Below are positions 10,119 to 20,183 of a stretch of 36,902 nucleotides of DNA, in pieces. Numbering within the stretch: the first letter of the stretch is position 1; each line of letters opens with the position of its first letter. The notes under the pieces are model-generated. The model saw only the letters and a list, made by a program, of their open reading frames with translations. It ran no database searches and was not told the DNA's origin. The translations under genes and the position numbers were made by a program. The stretch covers positions 1 to 36,902 of the forward strand of contig JAEEZX010000039.1 of the NCBI GenBank assembly GCA_016292045.1. The letters are read 5' to 3'. Source of the DNA: Bacteroidaceae bacterium (GTDB taxonomy: Bacteria > Bacteroidota > Bacteroidia > Bacteroidales > Bacteroidaceae).

Positions 10119-11300
10119 ATGGCAGAAAAGAGAGATTATTACGAAGTGCTCGGTGTGGCAAAAACTGCCACGGATGCAGAAATAAAGGCCGCCTACAAAA
10201 AGATGGCCATTAAGTACCATCCTGACCGAAATCCTGGCAATAAAGAAGCAGAGGAGAAGTTCAAGGAAGCTGCAGAAGCCTACGATGTGCTCCGCGACAA
10301 AGATAAGAGAGCCAGGTACGACCAGTTTGGATTTGCCGGCTTGAATGGTGCTGGAGGCTTTGGAGGAGGCTTTAATGGCGGTGGAATGAACATGGATGAT
10401 ATTTTCTCCATGTTTGGAGACATCTTTGGCGGACACATGAACGGAGGAGGTTTTGGCGGAGGTTTTAGCGACTTCTTCGGAGGTGGTGAACGTGGTACAA
10501 GGACACATCAGGGAGGTGATCTCCGTGTTCGTGTCAAACTGACACTTGAAGAAGTAAACAAGGGGGTCACCAAGAAATTTAAAGTCCGTAAAAAAGTCAT
10601 TTGTCCGGATTGTAACGGTTCTGGCAGTAAAGACGGACAGATGAGTACATGTTCTGTATGTCATGGTTCAGGAGTGGTTAATCGCGTGATGAATACTATG
10701 TTCGGACGCATGCAAAGCCAGAGTCCCTGTACTGCTTGCGGCGGACAAGGAAAAGTAATTAAAAACAAGTGCTCAAAGTGTCGTGGAGAAGGTATTATTG
10801 ACGGAGATGAAATTATCGAAGTAAATATTCCTGCCGGTGTTGCCGACGGTATGGTAGTTACAGCACGCGGCAAGGGACATGCCGGAGCAAATAATGGTGT
10901 TCCTGGGGATATTCAAGTGTATATAACTGTAGAACCCCATCCTGAACTTATTAGGTCCGAGAATAATCTCATCTACAACCTGCTTATTGACCTGCCGACA
11001 GCTACATTGGGCGGAACTGTGGAAATTCCATGTTTGGACGGTCGGGCTAAATTTAAAATCGAACCTGGCACACAGCCTGGGAAACAGGTTCGTTTAAGAG
11101 GAAAAGGACTACCTGCAGTTCAAGGTTACGGATACGGTACAGGAGACCTCATTGTAAACATCTCCGTTTATATTCCTGAACATTTGGCAAAAGATGAGAA
11201 GGATGCCTTTGAGAAGATGCGAACCAGCGACAATATGAAGCCACGCAAGACAGCATCTTCACAATCTTTCTTTGACAAATTAAGAGGCATGTTCTCGTGA
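10119..11300 (+). CDS. dnaJ: Chaperone DnaJ (type I Hsp40)
   Basis: A 393-residue type I Hsp40. The J domain occupies residues 4-70 with HPD at 34-36. A Gly/Phe-rich linker (about 72-125) follows. Then come four CxxCxGxG zinc repeats ([32 protein letters not shown]) and the C-terminal substrate-binding domains. It stimulates DnaK ATPase activity and delivers unfolded proteins. The start [11 protein letters not shown] at 10119 is preferred over an in-frame ATG at 10104, which lies within grpE. The stop overlaps the GTG start of folC (GTGA). Confidence 0.97.
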   Translation: MAEKRDYYEVLGVAKTATDAEIKAAYKKMAIKYHPDRNPGNKEAEEKFKEAAEAYDVLRDKDKRARYDQFGFAGLNGAGGFGGGFNGGGMNMDDIFSMFGDIFGGHMNGGGFGGGFSDFFGGGERGTRTHQGGDLRVRVKLTLEEVNKGVTKKFKVRKKVICPDCNGSGSKDGQMSTCSVCHGSGVVNRVMNTMFGRMQSQSPCTACGGQGKVIKNKCSKCRGEGIIDGDEIIEVNIPAGVADGMVVTARGKGHAGANNGVPGDIQVYITVEPHPELIRSENNLIYNLLIDLPTATLGGTVEIPCLDGRAKFKIEPGTQPGKQVRLRGKGLPAVQGYGYGTGDLIVNISVYIPEHLAKDEKDAFEKMRTSDNMKPRKTASSQSFFDKLRGMFS

Positions 11301-12544
11301 CATACGAAGAGGCCATAGATTATCTGTATAACGTAGCCCCGTTGTTCCAAAACATCGGGGCTGGCGCTTATAAAGAGGGACTCTCAAACACAATAGCATT
11401 AGATGAAAATTTCGGGCATCCTCATCGGACATATAAAACTATCCATGTCGGAGGTACTAATGGAAAAGGGAGTGTTTCACACACACTTGCAGCTATCCTG
11501 CAAAGTGCGGGTTATCGAGTCGGTCTCTACACTAGCCCACATCTTGTCGACTTTAGGGAAAGAATACGTATCAACGGCCAAATGATACCAAAGGAGCGGG
11601 TTATACGCTTTATTGAGGAAGAACGCAGTTTTTTTGAACCACTCCACCCCTCCTTCTTTGAACTTACTACCGCACTTGCCTTTAAATATTTTGAGGAAAA
11701 ACATGTGGATTGGGCTGTAATCGAAGTCGGTTTGGGAGGAAGACTTGACTGCACAAATATTATCATCCCGAAATTGTCAATAATAACCAATATCAGCATG
11801 GATCATGTGCAGTTTCTTGGTAACACACCGGCGAAAATCGCATCTGAAAAAGCTGGTATCATGAAAACAGGTGTCCCAGCCGTTATTGGTGAGGCAGAAG
11901 ACATAAATGTTCGGGAAGTTTTTATCAATCGTTCAATAAAAATCGGATGTCCCCTGCATTTCGCAGAAGAAGAGTACTTTGACTATATTGAAGGAGAACT
12001 GAAGGGGCTGTGTCAAGAAAAAAATCAACAAACAATAAGAGTTGCAGCATCCATATTGAAATTAGATAAAAATGATGTGGAATATGGCATTAAACATGTC
12101 GTAGAAACAACCGGACTGATGGGGCGTTGGCAAAAGATTTCCGACACTCCTCTTACTATCTGCGACACCGGTCACAATGTGGGTGCCTGGCAGTATTTAG
12201 GTATTCAACTAAACACTCTAATAAGAGAGAAACAAAATACTAATAATAAGGAAGTAACACTTCATATGATAGTCGGAATGGTGTCAGACAAAGACATTCG
12301 CGCTGTATTGTCATATATGCCTCAAAACGCACAATATTATTTTACCCAGGCGAGTGTAAAAAGGGCAATGCCGGCTACAGACTTTGCAGAATTGGCATAC
12401 AAGCAGGGACTTAATGGACGTGTTTACTCCGATATCAGATGCGCATTTAATGCAGCAAGCAATGCCGCAACTCCTGAAGATGTCATTTTTATTGGGGGCA
12501 GCACATTTGTTGTAGCAGATTTTCTTAAATTACAAGAAAACTAA
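11297..12544 (+). CDS. folC: Bifunctional folylpolyglutamate/dihydrofolate synthase
   Basis: A 415-residue Mur-ligase-like enzyme that adds glutamate to dihydropteroate and to folates. The ATP loop GGTNGKGSV lies at about residues 52-60. The family pattern [18 protein letters not shown] follows at about 77, then [15 protein letters not shown] near 165 and CDTGHN near 290. It starts with GTG overlapping the dnaJ stop (GTGA), so it should be translationally coupled to the chaperone gene. Length is normal for FolC. Confidence 0.94.
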   Translation: MTYEEAIDYLYNVAPLFQNIGAGAYKEGLSNTIALDENFGHPHRTYKTIHVGGTNGKGSVSHTLAAILQSAGYRVGLYTSPHLVDFRERIRINGQMIPKERVIRFIEEERSFFEPLHPSFFELTTALAFKYFEEKHVDWAVIEVGLGGRLDCTNIIIPKLSIITNISMDHVQFLGNTPAKIASEKAGIMKTGVPAVIGEAEDINVREVFINRSIKIGCPLHFAEEEYFDYIEGELKGLCQEKNQQTIRVAASILKLDKNDVEYGIKHVVETTGLMGRWQKISDTPLTICDTGHNVGAWQYLGIQLNTLIREKQNTNNKEVTLHMIVGMVSDKDIRAVLSYMPQNAQYYFTQASVKRAMPATDFAELAYKQGLNGRVYSDIRCAFNAASNAATPEDVIFIGGSTFVVADFLKLQEN

Positions 12545-12584
12545 AGTTTTTCGACACATTTCTCCAACTTTTTAGACCAAAAGC

Positions 12585-12615
12585 TTGTCTGAGTCAAACA
12601 TTTTTTGTAAATTTG
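12585..12615 (+). promoter_or_regulatory. Promoter of the galactose operon
   Basis: A -7 box TAAATTTG (12608-12615) with TTG at 12585-12587, spaced 20 bases upstream. It sits in the 104-base gap after folC and 33 bases before the first galM ATG. It resembles the Bacteroidetes housekeeping consensus. No operator repeat was recognised nearby. Confidence 0.65.
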
Positions 12616-12648
12616 ACGCAGATTTTTAACTTTAAGTCAAAATATCTT

Positions 12649-13728
12649 ATGGAGAATCAACTTATTTCTGGTCTGAAAAGAAAGGATTTTCAGGCTATCG
12701 TACAGGGAAAACAAACAGATTTGTACACCTTGACCAATGAAAATGGCATGGAAGTTAGTATTACCAATTATGGCGGTGCCGTTGTGAGTATTATGGTGCC
12801 AGACCGTAATGGAAATATGGCCAATGTCATACAAGGTCACGATAGTATTAAAGGAGTCGTAGAATCCCCAGAACCATTCCTTTCTACCCTTATCGGCCGA
12901 TATGGCAATCGCATATGCAAGGGTAAATTCACAATGAACGGTAAAGAGTACAGCTTGGCTATCAACAACGGTCCGAATTCCCTTCATGGTGGTCCTACTG
13001 GCTGTCATGCCCGTGTATGGGATGCAGAGCAGGTAAATAATCAGGAACTTGTATTGCGATATGTGTTTGCATACTACGAGGAAGGATTCCCCGGAGAAGT
13101 ACACATGACTGTAAAATACAGTTTGACAGACGATAACGAGCTGGTGATAGACTATCGTGGCACAACCAACAAGAAGACAATCATTAACATGACACACCAT
13201 GCCTTCTTCTCGCTGACAGGTATAGGAAATCCGACTCCAGACCAGTTGAATTGTCTGTTGCAGATGAATGCCGACTTCTATATCCCCATCGATGAGACAT
13301 CAATCCCCACGGGTGAGATTTTGAAGGTTGAGGGCACACCGTTCGACTTCCGCACGGAAAAAACCATCGGACAGGATATTGAGGCTGATGATGAGCAGAT
13401 AAAGAACGGTTCAGGCTATGACCATTGCTACGTCCTGAACAAGAAAGAACCCGGAGAGCTTTCGTGGGCATGCACAATGACAGACCCCAAGAGCGGCAGA
13501 ACGCTTGAGACATGGACAACTGAGCCTGGCGTGCAGTTCTATTCCGGCAACTTCCTGAGCGGCATTTCCATCCAGAACGGATGCACGGCTCCCCGTCGCA
13601 GCGCTATGTGCTTTGAGGCCCAGCACTTCCCCGATTCTCCCAACCGTCCTTACTTCCCCTCCGTACAAATCAGGCCGGGTGAAGTTTACAAGCAAAAGAC
13701 TGTTTACAAGTTCGGAGTGACAGACTAA
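12649..13728 (+). CDS. galM: Aldose 1-epimerase (cytoplasmic mutarotase)
   Basis: A 359-residue galactose mutarotase that interconverts the alpha and beta anomers of galactose ahead of galactokinase. It shows family motifs: ITNYGGAVVSI near 40, GRYGNRI near 84, NGPNSLHGG near 105, the catalytic histidine in NMTHHAFFSL near 180, YDHCYVLN near 260, and the catalytic Glu in TTEPGVQFYSGN near 290. No signal peptide is present. The start at 12649 is preferred to an in-frame ATG at 12613, which lies inside the promoter region. It is the first gene of the gal operon. Confidence 0.94.
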   Translation: MENQLISGLKRKDFQAIVQGKQTDLYTLTNENGMEVSITNYGGAVVSIMVPDRNGNMANVIQGHDSIKGVVESPEPFLSTLIGRYGNRICKGKFTMNGKEYSLAINNGPNSLHGGPTGCHARVWDAEQVNNQELVLRYVFAYYEEGFPGEVHMTVKYSLTDDNELVIDYRGTTNKKTIINMTHHAFFSLTGIGNPTPDQLNCLLQMNADFYIPIDETSIPTGEILKVEGTPFDFRTEKTIGQDIEADDEQIKNGSGYDHCYVLNKKEPGELSWACTMTDPKSGRTLETWTTEPGVQFYSGNFLSGISIQNGCTAPRRSAMCFEAQHFPDSPNRPYFPSVQIRPGEVYKQKTVYKFGVTD

Positions 13729-13763
13729 CTACTTCAGGAAAATATCACAAACAAATAACAACT

Positions 13764-14990
13764 ATGTCACAAAAACAAACTCCGAACTACACGTTCGCCT
13801 TAATTATTGTGATTGCCGTATGTTTCCTTATCGGATTCGTTACGACAATGAACAACTCAATGATTGAATCCTTGAAGTATGCATTCAATTTGAATGACGC
13901 TCAGGGCAATTTGGTTAACACTGCTTTCTACGGTGCTTACTGTTTATCAATTCCGTTTGCCATGATGATGAACAAAATCGGTTATAAGTCAACACTTGTA
14001 CTCGGTCTCGTTGTTGTTGCCTGCGGTTTTGTGGCCAATTATTTTGGTTTGACTAGTGGTAGCGCAAGTCTTTACAACATCTTCCTTGGCTGTATGTTCA
14101 TAGTGGCTATGGGTGTTGTGATGCTTCAACTTGTAGCCAATCCCTATGTTATGGTGCTTGGTGCTCCGGAAGGTGGTGCTTTCCGTATGACCTTGTCACA
14201 AGCTCTGAACAGCGTAGCGACGACTGTTGCCCCGATCTTTATCACAAGCATCATTCTGGGCAAGGAAACAAGTCAGGCAACACCAGAAGACATTCCCATG
14301 CCATTCCTTGGATTAGGAATCTTTACCCTTGCTCTGGCGTTAATTCTATGCTTCCTCAAGTTGCCCAATATTGACGAAGGTGCGCAAGCAGAAGAAGCTA
14401 GCGGCGAGCAGAAACAATGGAAGTCCAGTGCATTCAAATATCCTCACGTGTGGTTTGGTGCGCTGGGTATTTTCATGTATATGGGTCTTGAAATCGGTAT
14501 CCCTTCCATGCTTCCTGCTTACTGGAAGAATGCCGCAGCTGAAGGCAACCCCCTTCCCGGCAGTGCAACAGCTTTCCTTCCTTTTTATTGGGGCGGAATG
14601 ATGGTAGGCCGGTTCGTAGGCGCTGCTATCCTTTCCAAGTTTGAACCTCGCAAGCTCCTGTCTTTCTGCCTTATCATGGGTGCTCTGTGCGTAGGCAGCA
14701 GCTTCTTCCTGCCAGGCATGGTTGGTGTCTATGCAATGCTTGCTGCAGGTCTGTTCCATAGCGTAATGTGGCCGCTCATCTTCAATCTCGGTTTGCAGGA
14801 GCTTGGTCCTAACACCAAGACAGCATCCGGTCTTATCAACATGGGTGTCCTCGGCGGTGCGACTCTGCCCGTTATTATGGCATTGCTTATCCCTAGTTAT
14901 GGTGTCGGTGTTGCTATATGCATGATGTTTGTATATTACGCTTATGTTCTGTGGTTCACGGTGAAGGGCTGCAGAGTTGGACTTGACTAA
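13764..14990 (+). CDS. MFS glucose/galactose (FucP-type) permease
   Basis: A 408-residue inner-membrane transporter of the major facilitator superfamily, FHS (fucose/galactose/glucose:H+ symporter) group, with 12 predicted helices. The first helix (ALIIVIAVCFLIGFVTTMNN) carries the FucP-type FxxGF..TxxN pattern, and LVANPYVMVLGAP near 125 is typical for the family. Its place between galM and galK points to galactose or glucose as substrate. It lies 35 bases after galM and 31 before galK. Sugar specificity is inferred from context. Confidence 0.9.
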   Translation: MSQKQTPNYTFALIIVIAVCFLIGFVTTMNNSMIESLKYAFNLNDAQGNLVNTAFYGAYCLSIPFAMMMNKIGYKSTLVLGLVVVACGFVANYFGLTSGSASLYNIFLGCMFIVAMGVVMLQLVANPYVMVLGAPEGGAFRMTLSQALNSVATTVAPIFITSIILGKETSQATPEDIPMPFLGLGIFTLALALILCFLKLPNIDEGAQAEEASGEQKQWKSSAFKYPHVWFGALGIFMYMGLEIGIPSMLPAYWKNAAAEGNPLPGSATAFLPFYWGGMMVGRFVGAAILSKFEPRKLLSFCLIMGALCVGSSFFLPGMVGVYAMLAAGLFHSVMWPLIFNLGLQELGPNTKTASGLINMGVLGGATLPVIMALLIPSYGVGVAICMMFVYYAYVLWFTVKGCRVGLD

Positions 14991-15021
14991 TTTTTAACAT
15001 TAACAATAAAAATCTAGAACT

Positions 15022-16182
15022 ATGAGACTTACTATTGATGACGTTCGTAGTCGCTTTATTAAGCATTTCGATGGAACAACAGGCAGTGTTTATGCTTCTC
15101 CTGGCCGTATCAACCTTATTGGTGAGCACACAGATTACAACAATGGTTTTGTATTCCCTGGAGCTGTTCAGCAAGGCATGATTGCTGAGATTAAGCCTAA
15201 TGGCACACGCAACGTGAATGCATATTCCATTGACCTTAAGGATAAGGTGACATTCTCTTTGGACGACCCCGAAGGTCCTTCCGCTACATGGGCTCGCTAC
15301 ATCTTCGGTGTATGCCGTGAGATGATGGCATTGGGAGTTCCCGTAGAAGGTTTCAATACAGCATTTGCCGGTGATGTGCCTCTTGGTGCCGGTATGTCTT
15401 CTAGTGCTGCCCTCGAAAGTTGCTTTGCATTCGCATGTAATGACCTGTGGGGAGACAACAAGATTGAGAAAATGGAACTGGCTCGTGTCGGCCAGCGTAC
15501 AGAACACAAATACATCGGTTGCAACTGCGGTATCATGGATCAGTTTGCAAGTGTATTCGGCAAGGCTGGCAGCCTGATGCGTCTGGATTGCCGCTCCGGC
15601 GAGTTTGCATACTTCCCCTGGAACCCAAAGGGTTACAAACTTGTTTTGGTTAACTCATGTGTAAAGCACCAGTTGGCCGGTTCTCCCTACAACGACCGCC
15701 GTCTCTCCTGTGAGCGTGTCGCTGCAGTCATTGCAAAGCATCACAGCGAAGTGGAAACCTTGCGTGATGCCAACTACGACTACCTTGAAGAGGTTAAGTC
15801 CGAAGTGAGCGATGAAGATTACAAGAGAGCAAAATATGTCATCGGAGAGGTGGATCGCGTGCTTAAAGTTTGCGACGCTCTGGAAGCTGGCGACTACGAG
15901 ACCGTTGGTCAGATGATGTATGAGACACACTACGGTCTTAGCAAGGAATATGAGGTAAGTTGCGAAGAGCTTGACTTCCTCAATGATATCGCTAAGGATT
16001 GCGGTGTAACAGGTAGCCGTATCATGGGCGGTGGCTTCGGTGGCTGTACTATCAACCTCGTAAGCAACGAGCTCTATGACAATTTCGTGAAGACTGCTAA
16101 AGAGAAGTTCCAGGCCAAGTACGGCAAGGAGCCTATCATCATTGATGTCGTTATCGGCGATGGTAGCAGAAAACTATGCTAA
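15022..16182 (+). CDS. galK: Galactokinase
   Basis: A 386-residue GHMP kinase that phosphorylates alpha-D-galactose at C1. The galactokinase signature GRINLIGEHTDYNNG lies at residues 28-42. The ATP loop PLGAGMSSSAALES lies at about 119-132, with the likely catalytic base Asp in GIMDQFAS, and the third GHMP motif GGGFGGCTI at about 335. The length is normal. The downstream Leloir enzymes (galT, galE) are absent from the window. Confidence 0.96.
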   Translation: MRLTIDDVRSRFIKHFDGTTGSVYASPGRINLIGEHTDYNNGFVFPGAVQQGMIAEIKPNGTRNVNAYSIDLKDKVTFSLDDPEGPSATWARYIFGVCREMMALGVPVEGFNTAFAGDVPLGAGMSSSAALESCFAFACNDLWGDNKIEKMELARVGQRTEHKYIGCNCGIMDQFASVFGKAGSLMRLDCRSGEFAYFPWNPKGYKLVLVNSCVKHQLAGSPYNDRRLSCERVAAVIAKHHSEVETLRDANYDYLEEVKSEVSDEDYKRAKYVIGEVDRVLKVCDALEAGDYETVGQMMYETHYGLSKEYEVSCEELDFLNDIAKDCGVTGSRIMGGGFGGCTINLVSNELYDNFVKTAKEKFQAKYGKEPIIIDVVIGDGSRKLC

Positions 16183-16191
16183 TATTATATT

Positions 16192-17433
16192 ATGTGTAGT
16201 ATGAACAAGATTCTATATGCAGTAGCCGTGGCCTCCACGGCACTGTTGGGAAGTTGTTGCTGCAACAAAACTGCAGAATGCAATTCCGCTCTGACAAAGT
16301 CTGGAATAAACCCCGCGGACTACGACACGACAATCTGTGTTGGTTATGATTACGAAAACTCCAAATTCGTTCCCGTTGAAGAGGGCGCAAAGCAGGTAAA
16401 GCTCTATACCCTTAAGAACAAAAACGGAATGGAAGTGTGCATCACCAACTTCGGTGGACGTGTGGTATCAATCATGGTTCCCAAAAAGGATGGTAAGTTC
16501 GTGGACGTATGCTGTGGTTTTGATAAGGTTGAAAACTACTTCCCCTGGAACTTCGAGACAGATTTCGGCAGCTCTGTAGGTCGCTACGCAAATCGTATCG
16601 ACGGCGGTACATTTACCCTACCCGGAGAAGAGGAACCCATTGTGTTGGATAAGAACAACAACGGCCATGCCTCTCTTCACGGAGGCTACACCGGTTGGCA
16701 GTATGTTGTCTATGATGTAGATAAAGCTACAGAGCAGTCTCTCGTTTTGTCACACGTGTCTCCTGCCGGTGACAACAAGTTCCCCGCAGAGGTGAAGGTT
16801 ACAGTTAAGTTCAATCTCACAGACGACAACGCCTTGGTAATCAACTTTGACGGTGTTGCTGATGCACCCACTGTGCTTAACATGACAAACCACACCTACT
16901 TCAACTTGTCCGGAGATCTCAACAACACTATCGACGAGAGTATTCTGCAGGTTAATGCAGACAATTACACTCCCGCCGACGAGTGGTACATTCCCACAGG
17001 AGAAATCCGTCCTGTTGAGGGCACGGCATTTGATTTTCGTCAGCCCAAGGCCATCGGCACTAACTTCGGCGATAACAATCCCGAGTTGGAAGCCGCAGGT
17101 GGTGGTTACGACCACAACTGGTGTCTGAACACAAAGGGTAACCAAGATGACATTTGTGCCACAATGACAGATCCCCGTAGCGGTATTCGTCTTGATGTTT
17201 ACACAAATGAGCCCGGTATCCAATGCTACACAGCAAACTTCCAGGACGGTACGCGTCCCGGCAAGGATGGCATCATGTATCAGAAGCATTGTGCAATCTG
17301 TCTGGAAAGCCAGAAATATCCTGACTCTCCCAACAAGTATACTTTGGCTGGATGGGAACTGTGTTCTCCTTTCATCTCTCCGATGAAGCCATACCACAGT
17401 TACGTGAAGTATGCTTTCTCTGTTGACAAATAA
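16192..17433 (+). CDS. Lipoprotein aldose 1-epimerase
   Basis: A second mutarotase, 413 residues, carrying a lipoprotein signal: MNKILYAVAVASTALLGSC with the lipobox LLGSC. The internal ATG at 16201 may be the true start since it puts MNK directly before the hydrophobic core. After about 60 extra residues the galM fold follows with ITNFGGRVVSIMVP, GRYANRI, ASLHGGYTG, the catalytic NMTNHTYFNLSG, GGYDHNWCLN and the catalytic Glu in NEPGIQCYTAN. It would act in the periplasm or on a membrane surface on incoming sugar, complementing the cytoplasmic enzyme. It lies nine bases after galK and 32 before the SSS symporter. Confidence 0.92.
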   Translation: MCSMNKILYAVAVASTALLGSCCCNKTAECNSALTKSGINPADYDTTICVGYDYENSKFVPVEEGAKQVKLYTLKNKNGMEVCITNFGGRVVSIMVPKKDGKFVDVCCGFDKVENYFPWNFETDFGSSVGRYANRIDGGTFTLPGEEEPIVLDKNNNGHASLHGGYTGWQYVVYDVDKATEQSLVLSHVSPAGDNKFPAEVKVTVKFNLTDDNALVINFDGVADAPTVLNMTNHTYFNLSGDLNNTIDESILQVNADNYTPADEWYIPTGEIRPVEGTAFDFRQPKAIGTNFGDNNPELEAAGGGYDHNWCLNTKGNQDDICATMTDPRSGIRLDVYTNEPGIQCYTANFQDGTRPGKDGIMYQKHCAICLESQKYPDSPNKYTLAGWELCSPFISPMKPYHSYVKYAFSVDK

Positions 17434-17465
17434 CACATATTTTTATAACTCAACAAACAAAAACA

Positions 17466-19190
17466 ATGAATTGGAGTTCACATGAATTTATTTGGCTCGA
17501 CTGGACGGTACTCGCCATCGGCCTATTTGGCGTGGTATGGGCTGTGTACCGTGCCATCGTCAAGGACAAGCAAGCCCAGCAGGGCGAAGACTCGAGCGCC
17601 TATCTCTTTGGTAAGGGCGAGCCGTGGTATGTAATCGGTATGGCTATCTTTGCCGCCAACATCGGTTCTGAGCACCTCGTAGGTCTGGCCGGCACTGGAG
17701 CAAAAAGCGGTGTAGGTATGGCACACTGGGAGATGCAGGGCTGGATGATTCTCATCCTCGGCTGGCTCTTCGTACCCTTCTATCAGTTGCTGATTAACAA
17801 GATGGGCAAGATTATCACCATGCCCGACTTCCTGAAGTTTCGCTATACCAAGCGTACAGGTTACTGGCTGTCTGTAATCACTCTCGTTGCCTACATCCTG
17901 ACAAAGGTTAGTGTAACAGCCCTGACTGGTGGTATCTTCTTCAAGTACCTCTGGGGTCTGAATTTCTGGTACGGTGCCATCGGTCTTATCCTCATCACCG
18001 CTGTATTTACCGTATTCGGCGGCATGAAGGGTGTAATGACCCTCAGTTCTATCCAAACACCCATCCTCATCGTAGGTTCGTTCCTCGTGCTGTTCCTTGG
18101 TCTCGCCACTTTGGGCGGCGGCAATATAGCCGAAGGCTGGACCAGCATGATGGATTATTGCAGCCAGCTTAACAACGGCTACGGCACCACTCACATGTTC
18201 CATTGGGAGGAAGGTGACTCGATGTATCAGGAGTATCCGGGATTCGTAGTATTCCTCGGTGCCTGCATCATCGGTTTCTGGTACTGGTGTACTGACCAGC
18301 ACATCGTTCAGCGTGTACTGGGTCAGGTGCCCGGTGAGAGCAATGCAGAAGTAATGAAGCGTGCCCGTCGCGGTACTATCGCTGCAGGTTTCTTCAAGGT
18401 GCTCCCCTGCTTCATGTTCCTCATTCCCGGTATGATTGCCGCCGCATTGGCACAGAAGGGTGTCTTCCAGATGGAAGAGACCGACGCTGCTTTTGCCATC
18501 ATGGTACAGCAGGTTCTGCCTGCAGGTATTAAGGGTATCGTCACCATCGGTTTCATCTGCGCACTTGTAGCTTCTCTGGCAGCCTTCTTCAACAGCTGCG
18601 CCACATTGTTCGTGGAGGATTTCTACAAGCCTCTGAAACAAGGTCTGAGCGAGGCACACTACGTGCTGACGGGTCGTATCGCCACCGTTGTTGTCGTTAT
18701 CCTCGGCTTCGCATGGTTGCCCATTATGATGGGTATGGATACGCTTTACAACTACCTGCAGGGCATTCAGTCTCTGCTAGCTCCCGCTATGGCTGTTGTA
18801 TTCGCCTGCGGTATCCTCAGCAAGAAGGTAACACCCAAAGCCGGTGAGTACACCATGATTGTCGGCTTCCTTATCGGTATGATCCGTCTGGTAACCAACG
18901 TGTTCACCGACACGGGCCGTGCCGTAATGGAAGGTGCATTCTGGGAGAACACCACATGGTTCTGGCAGACCAACTGGCTCGTATTCGAGTGCTGGTTGCT
19001 GGTATTCTTGCTGGTATTCATCTATGCCGTATCCTTCTTCACACCGGCTCCCAGCAAGGAGCAGATTGATGCCATCACCTTCACCTCCGACTTCAAGAAG
19101 TCTATCAAGGAGAGTTGGGGTGCATTCGACATCATCGGCACCCTCATCGTTGTCGGTCTTTGTGCAGCATTCTACTGGTACTTCTGGTAA
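17466..19190 (+). CDS. Sodium/solute symporter (SSS/SGLT family sugar transporter)
   Basis: A 574-residue inner-membrane protein with about 14 hydrophobic segments. The family signature of SGLT-type transporters is visible: GMAIFAANIGSEHLVGLAGT near residues 58-77 and GFWYWCTDQHIVQRVLG near 270. It would import a sugar with Na+. Its position directly after the mutarotase genes, and before the arabinose genes, makes galactose, glucose or arabinose possible; the sequence does not decide. Codon use here turns strongly biased (C-ending codons), as in highly expressed genes. A long hairpin follows the stop. Confidence 0.92.
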   Translation: MNWSSHEFIWLDWTVLAIGLFGVVWAVYRAIVKDKQAQQGEDSSAYLFGKGEPWYVIGMAIFAANIGSEHLVGLAGTGAKSGVGMAHWEMQGWMILILGWLFVPFYQLLINKMGKIITMPDFLKFRYTKRTGYWLSVITLVAYILTKVSVTALTGGIFFKYLWGLNFWYGAIGLILITAVFTVFGGMKGVMTLSSIQTPILIVGSFLVLFLGLATLGGGNIAEGWTSMMDYCSQLNNGYGTTHMFHWEEGDSMYQEYPGFVVFLGACIIGFWYWCTDQHIVQRVLGQVPGESNAEVMKRARRGTIAAGFFKVLPCFMFLIPGMIAAALAQKGVFQMEETDAAFAIMVQQVLPAGIKGIVTIGFICALVASLAAFFNSCATLFVEDFYKPLKQGLSEAHYVLTGRIATVVVVILGFAWLPIMMGMDTLYNYLQGIQSLLAPAMAVVFACGILSKKVTPKAGEYTMIVGFLIGMIRLVTNVFTDTGRAVMEGAFWENTTWFWQTNWLVFECWLLVFLLVFIYAVSFFTPAPSKEQIDAITFTSDFKKSIKESWGAFDIIGTLIVVGLCAAFYWYFW

Positions 19191-19201
19191 ACACTTTGAT
19201 A

Positions 19202-19240
19202 TTGTCTTCGGTGGAGCAAGTCTCCATCGAAGACAACTTT
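19202..19240 (+). terminator. Long hairpin after the SSS symporter gene
   Basis: A 15-bp stem starting TTGTCTTCGGTGGAG (19202-19216), with a five-base loop CAAGT, pairs with CTCCATCGAAGACAA (19222-19236); the only deviation is one G-T pair. It is followed by CTTTATT. It begins 11 bases after the stop codon and most likely ends the gal transcript or protects its 3' end. The T run is short. Confidence 0.7.
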
Positions 19241-19421
19241 ATTCCCAACCTTATATATAACGCACGCGAAACAACACTCAAGAGCATCTGCCTCTTTAAA
19301 ACGCAGAGATAAACATCATAACAGTTTCCGAGACATTTCAAGGAGACACCCGAAACAGATTATACTATAGACACAATATATATCGTCAAACTATTATTAA
19401 TTAATATAAATCTTAAACAAA
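19241..19421 (+). other. Leader region of the arabinose operon
   Basis: About 180 bases between the gal-side hairpin and araD, A/T-rich towards its end (TATTATTAATTAATATAAATC). It probably holds the araD promoter and operator, but no clean TAnnTTTG box or convincing palindromic operator is visible to me. Confidence 0.4.
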
Positions 19422-20132
19422 ATGCTTGAAGATCTCAAACAAAAAGTTTTTAAGGCCAACTTGGATTTAGTAAAACAAGGATTGGTTATTTTCACTTGGG
19501 GCAACGTCAGCGGTATCGACCGTGAGAAAGGTCTCGTAGTTATCAAACCCAGCGGAGTCTCTTACGACGACATGAAGGCCAGCGACATGGTTGTCGTAGA
19601 TCTCGAGACAGGCAAGGTTGTTGAAGGTGATTTGAATCCTTCTTCCGACACTCCGACACACCTTGCATTGTATAAGGCATTCCCCAACATTCAAGGTGTT
19701 GTACACACCCACTCCACCTATGCCACAGCGTTTGCTGAGGCCGGTCGCGACATTCCCAACATCGGCACCACACATGCAGACTATTTCTACAAGGACATTC
19801 CCTGCACACGTGATATGACTGAGGCTGAAGTGAAAGGTCAGTACGAACTGGAGACCGGTAATGTCATCGTGGACGAGTTCCTCAACATCCGTAAGATCAA
19901 TCCCGACCACACTCCCGCCGTGCTGGTGAAGAATCACGGTCCGTTTGCCTGGGGTACCAGCCCTGACAACGCTGTGTACAATGCAAAGGTTATGGAACAG
20001 TGCGCAAAGATGGCTTTCGTTGCATTCTCTGTAAATCCCGGCCTCACGATGAATCCTCTGCTCATCGAAAAGCATTATATGCGCAAGCACGGTCCCAATG
20101 CATACTACGGCCAAAAGGGACAGAAGCATTAA
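19422..20132 (+). CDS. araD: L-ribulose-5-phosphate 4-epimerase
   Basis: A 236-residue class II aldolase/adducin-family enzyme that converts L-ribulose-5-phosphate to D-xylulose-5-phosphate. [20 protein letters not shown] near residue 28 is the substrate phosphate region. The zinc histidines sit in [10 protein letters not shown] near 95 and in KNHGPFAWG near 170. FYKDIPCTR is typical for AraD. It is the first gene of the ara block, 52 bases before araA. Confidence 0.94.
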   Translation: MLEDLKQKVFKANLDLVKQGLVIFTWGNVSGIDREKGLVVIKPSGVSYDDMKASDMVVVDLETGKVVEGDLNPSSDTPTHLALYKAFPNIQGVVHTHSTYATAFAEAGRDIPNIGTTHADYFYKDIPCTRDMTEAEVKGQYELETGNVIVDEFLNIRKINPDHTPAVLVKNHGPFAWGTSPDNAVYNAKVMEQCAKMAFVAFSVNPGLTMNPLLIEKHYMRKHGPNAYYGQKGQKH

Positions 20133-20183
20133 AAAAACATACTTAAAACAAAAATATAATTAACCTTTTAATTTCTTAAAATT

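Noticed and set aside
17523..18659. A 378-codon open frame antisense to the SSS symporter
   Set aside because: Shadow of a highly biased membrane-protein gene; low-complexity composition rich in Glu, His and Thr, and no start context.
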